From the NCBI RefSeq assembly GCF_900102505.1, contig NZ_FMVT01000001.1, positions 434,001-498,000 on the forward strand: a stretch of 64,000 nt of DNA, given 5' to 3'. This document shows, one piece after another, positions 59,577 through 64,000 of this stretch (position 1 is its first letter; each line of letters starts with the position of its first letter). The notes beneath the pieces were generated by a model. The model did not search any database, was not told the DNA's origin, and saw only the letters and a program-made list of their open reading frames with translations. The position numbers were made by a program, and so were the translations under genes. The DNA is from Paracoccus tibetensis. GTDB lineage: Bacteria; Pseudomonadota; Alphaproteobacteria; Rhodobacterales; Rhodobacteraceae.

Positions 59577-59867
59577 CTACTGGCTGGGCGCCGGGGCGGC
59601 CGGGGCCGTGCCGGCCTCGCCATCGGGCGTCGCGCCGGGGACCGGTTCCTGCAGGGCGGGCGGGGCCTGGGCGCCGGAATGGTCCGGACCGTCGCTGGTC
59701 CGCGCCAGCAGCAGCATCGCCGCCACCAGCAGCAGGAAGCCCGCAGGCACGAGCACGAACAGCAGGCTGCGCAGGGTGTTGCGCTTGGGCTGGGGATCCC
59801 TCAGACCGCGGTCATGGGGGTTCGGCTGCTTGGCGTGCGGCGTGTTCAGGTTGGGGTCATGTGTCAT
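59577..59867 (-). CDS. Small membrane-anchored hypothetical protein
   Basis: A 96-aa protein: polar N-terminal cytoplasmic segment (about 1-30, rich in Pro, Asn and Arg), one hydrophobic helix (LLFVLVPAGFLLLVAAMLLLA, about 34-55), and an Ala/Pro-rich tail. No domain is recognised. It ends three bases after ispG, head-on, and lies downstream of moaA on the same strand. Confidence 0.6.
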   Translation of the reverse strand: MTHDPNLNTPHAKQPNPHDRGLRDPQPKRNTLRSLLFVLVPAGFLLLVAAMLLLARTSDGPDHSGAQAPPALQEPVPGATPDGEAGTAPAAPAPSQ

Positions 59868-59964
59868 GGAGCCTCCGGGCTGTGGATGACCCTCAACCCG
59901 TCAGGAGCCGCGATGTTTCCGCCTGCGCGCATCGGCCGCCCGTTTGCGGCCTGCCGGTGGCCGC

Positions 59965-60975
59965 TCAGCCGCCCGTATGGCTCATGTGGCGGCTCATCTG
60001 GCCGCCCACGCCCTGCCGTGAATAGTCGAAATCGTGACCCTTTGGCTTGCGGGCGATGGCCGCGCGGATGGCCTCGTGGAGCGGTGCGTCCGCGGCGCTG
60101 GCCCGCAGCGGGGCGCGCAGGTCCTTCATGTCCTCCTGCCCGAGGCACATGAACAGCTCGCCCGTGCAGGTCACGCGCACGCGGTTGCAGCTTTCGCAGA
60201 AATTGTGGGTCAGCGGGGTGATGAGGCCGATCTTCTGCCCGGTCTCGGCCAGGCGCAGGTAGCGGGCCGGACCGCCCGTGCGTTCTGCCAAGTCGATCAG
60301 GGTGAAGCGCTCGGCCAAGCGCGCCCGCAGGTCCGACAGGGGCCAGTACTGGTCCAGCCGGTCCTCGGCGCCCAGATCGCCCATTGGCATGACCTCGATG
60401 AAGGTCAGGTCATGCCCCTCCTCGCCGCACCAGCGTACGAGGTCGAACAGCTCGCCGTCATTGACGCCCTTCAGCGCGACGGCGTTGATCTTGACCTTGA
60501 GGCCCGCTGCGGTGGCGGCGCGGATGCCCTCCAGCACCTGCGGCAGGCGGCCCCATCGGGTGATGGCGGCGAACTTGTCCGCGTCCAGCGTATCCAGCGA
60601 GACGTTCACGCGCCGCACGCCGCAATCGGCCAGCTCGGCGGCGTAGCGCGCGAGCTGGCTGCCGTTCGTGGTCAGCGTCAGCTCGTCGAGCCCCGCCCCC
60701 AAGTGGCGCGACATGCCACGGAAAAAGCCCATGATGCCGCGCCGGACCAGAGGCTCGCCGCCCGTGATCCGCAGCTTCCGCACCCCCAGGGAGATGAAGG
60801 CGGTGCAGAGCCGGTCCAGCTCTTCCAGGGTCAGCAGCTCGGCCTTGGGCAGGAACTGCATGTGCTCGGCCATGCAGTAGACGCAGCGGAAATCGCAGCG
60901 ATCCGTCACCGACACCCGCAGGTAGGTGATCGGGCGGGCGAAGGGATCGATCAGGGGCGCGGCGCTATGGGTCAT
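59965..60975 (-). CDS. moaA: GTP 3',8-cyclase (molybdopterin biosynthesis)
   Basis: Radical SAM enzyme that starts molybdenum cofactor synthesis. The 336-aa protein has the N-terminal cluster ligands C27-x3-C31-x2-C34 (CDFRCVYC), the GGEP motif in [13 protein letters not shown], the C-terminal cluster set [18 protein letters not shown], and the GG end (SHTGG) needed for activity. No other moa gene is in the window. Confidence 0.96.
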   Translation of the reverse strand: MTHSAAPLIDPFARPITYLRVSVTDRCDFRCVYCMAEHMQFLPKAELLTLEELDRLCTAFISLGVRKLRITGGEPLVRRGIMGFFRGMSRHLGAGLDELTLTTNGSQLARYAAELADCGVRRVNVSLDTLDADKFAAITRWGRLPQVLEGIRAATAAGLKVKINAVALKGVNDGELFDLVRWCGEEGHDLTFIEVMPMGDLGAEDRLDQYWPLSDLRARLAERFTLIDLAERTGGPARYLRLAETGQKIGLITPLTHNFCESCNRVRVTCTGELFMCLGQEDMKDLRAPLRASAADAPLHEAIRAAIARKPKGHDFDYSRQGVGGQMSRHMSHTGG

Positions 60976-61092
60976 CCCCTTATCTTAGGCATGCGGTGCT
61001 CCGCCCACAAGCGCGAGAGGCGCGCGTGCGCCCGTGGACCTTTGCGTCCGCGCCGGGCTAGGCTTTTCCGAGACGCCATGAAGGAGACCCAG

Positions 61093-61599
61093 ATGGTCCG
61101 ACTGCCCCTTGCCCTGCTGCTGCCCGCCGTCGTGGTCCTGGCCGCCTGCCAGCCGATGACGCAGGACCAGCGCCCCGGCGCCGCCCCCGCCGCCACCGCG
61201 ACGCCCGAGCAGGTCGCCGCGGCCACCGCCGTCACCCGCGCGCCGGCGCCGCGGCCCTCGGCCCGCGCGACGGCCGCGCAACTGGACACCACGACGCCCG
61301 AGCAGCGCGCCGCCGCCGCGGCCCGGCCGACGACGGCCGAGGCGCGGCTCGGCACCACCGTCGCCTCGCTCGGCAACCCGACCGAAAGCGGCCTGTGGAT
61401 CCGCACGCCCTTGGTGCGCGAGCGGGCGATGGGCCGGATCGTGAACCCGGCCAACGGCCGCTCGGCCCAGGTCGAGCTGATCCCGCTGACCTCGGGCGGC
61501 AGCGGCAGCCAGGTCTCGCTCTCGGCCTTCCAGCTGCTGGGCGTGTCGCTGACCGACCTGCCGACGCTGGAGGTCTACCGCTCGGCCTCGGGCGCCTGA
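61093..61599 (+). CDS. Putative lipoprotein of unknown function
   Basis: A 168-aa protein with lipoprotein signal MVRLPLALLLPAVVVLAAC (lipobox LAAC), an Ala/Thr/Pro-rich linker (about 25-90) and a C-terminal compact part (ESGLWIRTPLVRERAMGRIV, VELIPLTSGGSGSQVSLSAFQLLGVSLTDLPTLEVYRS) that resembles SH3-like/D-Ala septal-ring accessory C-termini only vaguely. The ATG at 61093 has GGAG six bases before it; the one at 61078 does not. It overlaps the convergent AlkD-like gene by 25 bp at the 3' ends. Confidence 0.7.
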   Translation: MVRLPLALLLPAVVVLAACQPMTQDQRPGAAPAATATPEQVAAATAVTRAPAPRPSARATAAQLDTTTPEQRAAAAARPTTAEARLGTTVASLGNPTESGLWIRTPLVRERAMGRIVNPANGRSAQVELIPLTSGGSGSQVSLSAFQLLGVSLTDLPTLEVYRSASGA

Positions 61600-62261
61600 G
61601 GAAGACCGGCCGCGCGGCGGGCGGCCGGCTTCAGCCCATGCGCGGCCGCGAAGGCCTCGGCGCGGGCCGGATCGCGCCGCGCGAGGTCCCTGAGCCAGGC
61701 GCCGAGCGCCTGCTGGATGGCGCCGTGCCCGGCCCCGGCCAAGGGCGCGGCGGCGTCCAGCACCTGGTCGCGCAGGGCGAGATCGACGGGCTTGGGATGC
61801 GGCATCCGCGCCAGCGGCTGCGTCATTGTCAGAAGGCTGCGCCGCGCCCAGGGGTTCGGATGCGCGGCCCAGGCCAGCATCGCGGGCAGCCGCTCGGCCG
61901 TGACCCGGCGCTGGCCGGCGGCGCTGACCGCATCCGCGAGGGCCGACCCGTCCAGCTGCGGCACCCAGGCCTCGATCAGCGCCCAGACCCCCTCGTCGGG
62001 GCGAATGCGCGCCTGCGTCAGCAGCTTTGCAGCCGCGATCCGCGCCTCGTGGAGGTCCGCCTTCCACAGCGCGTCCGCCAGCGCCACGCGCCCGTCGACA
62101 TCGCGGGCGGCGCGCCATTCGGCGACCAGCGTGTCGATTTGCGCGGGGCGCAGGCCGAGCGTCTCGCGCCCCGACTTGTGCTGGGCGGCGATCTTGGCGG
62201 CATGGGCCGGATCGGCAAGGGCGCGCATCTGCGCGAGTTCTTGGGTCGCATCATGTTCCAT
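61575..62261 (-). CDS. AlkD-like DNA alkylation repair protein
   Basis: A 228-aa all-helical HEAT-like repeat protein of the AlkC/AlkD DNA glycosylase family, which excises alkylated purines. Recognisable are AALWKADLHEARIAAAKLL (repeat with the conserved W and D), LIEAWVPQLDGSALADAV, HPNPWARRSLLTM and the C-terminal GAIQQALGAWLRDLARRDPARAEAF. The ATG at 62261 is chosen over 62297, which lacks a Shine-Dalgarno. Base-excision activity is family inference. Confidence 0.82.
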   Translation of the reverse strand: MEHDATQELAQMRALADPAHAAKIAAQHKSGRETLGLRPAQIDTLVAEWRAARDVDGRVALADALWKADLHEARIAAAKLLTQARIRPDEGVWALIEAWVPQLDGSALADAVSAAGQRRVTAERLPAMLAWAAHPNPWARRSLLTMTQPLARMPHPKPVDLALRDQVLDAAAPLAGAGHGAIQQALGAWLRDLARRDPARAEAFAAAHGLKPAARRAAGLPQAPEAER

Positions 62262-62359
62262 GGCCGCGCTTCTAGGGCAGGGGCCCGCGCCGGGCAAGAA
62301 GCGGTGGCAGGCGCGACGTGGTGGCGCTAAAAGGCGGCAAACGCATGCCGAGGGACCCC

Positions 62360-63691
62360 ATGTCGCATGATGCAGAACCCCGCCCGATGACCTCCCGCGC
62401 CAGCGGCCCCCTGACGGGCGAGGCGCAGGTGCCCGGCGACAAGTCGATCAGCCACCGCGCGCTGATCCTGGGCGCGCTGTCCGTGGGCGAGACGAAGATC
62501 ACCGGGCTTCTGGAGGGGCAGGACGTCCTCGACACCGCCGCCGCCATGCGGGCCTTCGGGGCCGATGTGGTGCAGCACGGACCAGGCAACTGGTCGGTGC
62601 ATGGGGTTGGCGTCGGCGGCTTCTCCTCGCCCGAAGGGGTCATCGACTGCGGCAACTCCGGAACCGGCGTGCGGCTGATCATGGGCGCGATGGCGACGAC
62701 GCCGATCACCGCGACCTTCACCGGCGACGCCAGCCTCTCGCGCCGCCCGATGGCGCGGGTGACTGACCCGCTGTCCCAGTTCGGCGCCCGGATCACCGCG
62801 CGCGAGGGCGGGCGGCTGCCGATCACCATCGAGGGCGCGGCCGACGCCCTGCCCATCCGCTACCGCAGCCCCGTCGCCAGCGCGCAGATCAAGTCGGCGA
62901 TCCTGCTGGCGGGCCTGAATGCGCCGGGCGAGACGGTGGTGATCGAGCCCGAGCAGACGCGCGATCACTCCGAGCGGATGCTGGCGGGCTTCGGGGCGCA
63001 GGTCCATGCCGAGACCGCCGCCGAGGGTCATGTGGTGACGCTGCAGGGCCAGCCAGAACTGCGCGCGCAGGCCGTGGCGGTGCCGCGCGATCCCTCTTCG
63101 GCGGCCTTTCCGGTGGCGGCGGCGCTGATCGTGCCCGGCTCGGACATCCTCGTGCCCGGCGTCAGCCGCAACCCAACGCGGGACGGGTTTTACGTCACTC
63201 TGCTGGAAATGGGCGCCGACATCAGTTTCGAGAACCCGCGCGAGGAGGGGGGCGAGCCTGTCGCCGACCTCCGCGTGCGCCATTCGCGCCTCAGGGGCGT
63301 GACGGTGCCGGAAAGCCGCGCGGCGAGCATGATCGACGAGTTCCCGATCCTCTCGGTCGTCGCGTCCTTCGCAGAGGGGAAGACCGTGATGAACGGCGTC
63401 TCCGAGCTGCGCGTGAAGGAAAGCGACCGCATCGACGCGATGGCGCGGGGCCTGGAGGCGAACGGCGTTACCGTCGAGGAGACGCCGGACAGCATGACCG
63501 TCCACGGCGCGAGCGGCGTCCGGGGCGGGGGACGCGCGGTGACGCATCTCGATCACCGCATCGCCATGTCCTTCCTGGTGCTGGGCCTCGCCGCCGACCA
63601 GCCCGTCGAGATCGACGATGCCGGGCCGATCACGACCTCCTTCCCGGATTTCGTGCCGCTGATGACCCGGCTCGGCGCGCGCTTCGACTAG
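62360..63691 (+). CDS. aroA: 5-enolpyruvylshikimate-3-phosphate synthase, class II (CP4-like)
   Basis: Joins PEP to shikimate 3-phosphate. The 443-aa protein aligns throughout with the CP4 type: [69 protein letters not shown] and [14 protein letters not shown]. At the PEP-loop site where CP4 has Ala100 (NAATG), this protein has NSGTG with Gly101, as in sensitive class I enzymes. The ATG at 62360 ([20 protein letters not shown]) is preferred because GAGGG stands six bases upstream and other Rhodobacteraceae AroA start alike. Confidence 0.94.
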   Translation: MSHDAEPRPMTSRASGPLTGEAQVPGDKSISHRALILGALSVGETKITGLLEGQDVLDTAAAMRAFGADVVQHGPGNWSVHGVGVGGFSSPEGVIDCGNSGTGVRLIMGAMATTPITATFTGDASLSRRPMARVTDPLSQFGARITAREGGRLPITIEGAADALPIRYRSPVASAQIKSAILLAGLNAPGETVVIEPEQTRDHSERMLAGFGAQVHAETAAEGHVVTLQGQPELRAQAVAVPRDPSSAAFPVAAALIVPGSDILVPGVSRNPTRDGFYVTLLEMGADISFENPREEGGEPVADLRVRHSRLRGVTVPESRAASMIDEFPILSVVASFAEGKTVMNGVSELRVKESDRIDAMARGLEANGVTVEETPDSMTVHGASGVRGGGRAVTHLDHRIAMSFLVLGLAADQPVEIDDAGPITTSFPDFVPLMTRLGARFD

Positions 63692-64000
63692 CTGTCGGCG
63701 CGGGCGCGTTCCAGCAGCGCCTCGACCTCGGGGCCGATGGCCTCGACGATCTGGCGCACGCCTTCGGCATTGGGGTGGATGCGGTCGTCCTGCATGAGGT
63801 CCGCGAGCGACAGGCCCTGCGTGGCCTTCTCGCCGATCGGGCCGAGGAAATCCGGGTAGAGGATCGCGTCGTATTCGGCGGCGAGATCCACATACATCCC
63901 CTCGAAGTCGCGGGTGAAGTCCGGGCCGTAGTTCCCCGGCGCGGGCAGCCCGGCCAGCAGCACCGGCACGCCGGCCGCATCAGTCGCCTGCAGGATCGCG
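63688..64000 (-). CDS. GDSL/SGNH arylesterase-like hydrolase (5' end outside window)
   Basis: 104 codons of the C-terminal half remain. [42 protein letters not shown] and [25 protein letters not shown] give the block V Asp-x-x-His motif of SGNH esterases such as TesA/EstA. The serine block lies beyond the right edge, so activity is inferred. Its stop overlaps the aroA stop by four bases in the opposite direction. Confidence 0.82.
   Translation of the reverse strand, partial: AILQATDAAGVPVLLAGLPAPGNYGPDFTRDFEGMYVDLAAEYDAILYPDFLGPIGEKATQGLSLADLMQDDRIHPNAEGVRQIVEAIGPEVEALLERARADS

Overview
This is about 64 kb of a high-GC alphaproteobacterial chromosome, almost certainly a member of the Rhodobacteraceae and most like Paracoccus/Rhodobacter. 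The case rests on gene content and order: the mdh-sucCD-sucA-odhB-lpd block next to a malyl-CoA-type lyase, NnrU and sdhCDAB; the ccoGHIS set behind an FNR box; a short HisG paired with HisZ; class II DAHP synthase; and a CP4-like class II EPSP synthase. It is core housekeeping chromosome. I see no prophage, insertion sequence, CRISPR array, tRNA or rRNA. No gene-free gap exceeds about 240 bp.

Layout. 1-7.2 kb: a GlxA-type regulator cut by the left edge, divergent from a DAHP synthase; a thioredoxin-reductase-like flavoprotein; then leftward tkt, a DMT permease and a LpxL-like acyltransferase. 7.2-14.8 kb: a leftward run (43-aa membrane protein, 502-aa secreted protein, xerD, CorC-like CBS protein) diverging from aroK-aroB, followed by a leucine-dehydrogenase-family gene and ssb. 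15-26.8 kb: two convergent lytic transglycosylases, then the leftward TCA block mdh / sucC-sucD / hypothetical-sucA-odhB-two small genes-lpd. 27-34.7 kb: rightward TauE permease, HpcH/HpaI lyase, nnrU, DUF1737 and sdhC-sdhD-sdhA-(three accessory genes)-sdhB. 34.7-41.4 kb: glyS-small gene-glyQ, an SPOR-repeat secreted protein and trkH. 41.6-46.3 kb: ppx-rlmE, parE and a GST. 46.4-52.4 kb: DUF1007, a Ni/Co exporter and ccoGHIS. 52.4-55.7 kb: hisS-hisZ-hisG. 55.7-64 kb: slyX, purA, DUF2842, thiN, ispG, moaA, a lipoprotein, an AlkD-like gene, aroA and an arylesterase cut by the right edge.

How the genes work together. The central block encodes most of the lower TCA cycle: 2-oxoglutarate dehydrogenase E1, E2 and E3, succinyl-CoA synthetase, succinate dehydrogenase and malate dehydrogenase. 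The leaders of sucC and sdhC carry the same 31-bp composite palindrome (TGTGATCACAGC, 9 bp, TGTGATCACG) in the same orientation, so a common regulator probably acts on both. Chorismate synthesis is represented by four scattered genes (DAHP synthase, aroK, aroB, aroA). ccoGHIS supplies copper import and maturation for a cbb3 oxidase whose structural genes are not in the window.

Beyond the genes, the most interesting signals are the shared sucC/sdhC operator, a very strong hairpin in the sdhC leader, a dispersed intergenic hairpin-plus-GGATATTT element in seven places, a low-GC mosaic patch inside glyS, a sulfotransferase-like gene inside the sdh operon, and an uncharacterised membrane/secreted gene pair ahead of xerD.
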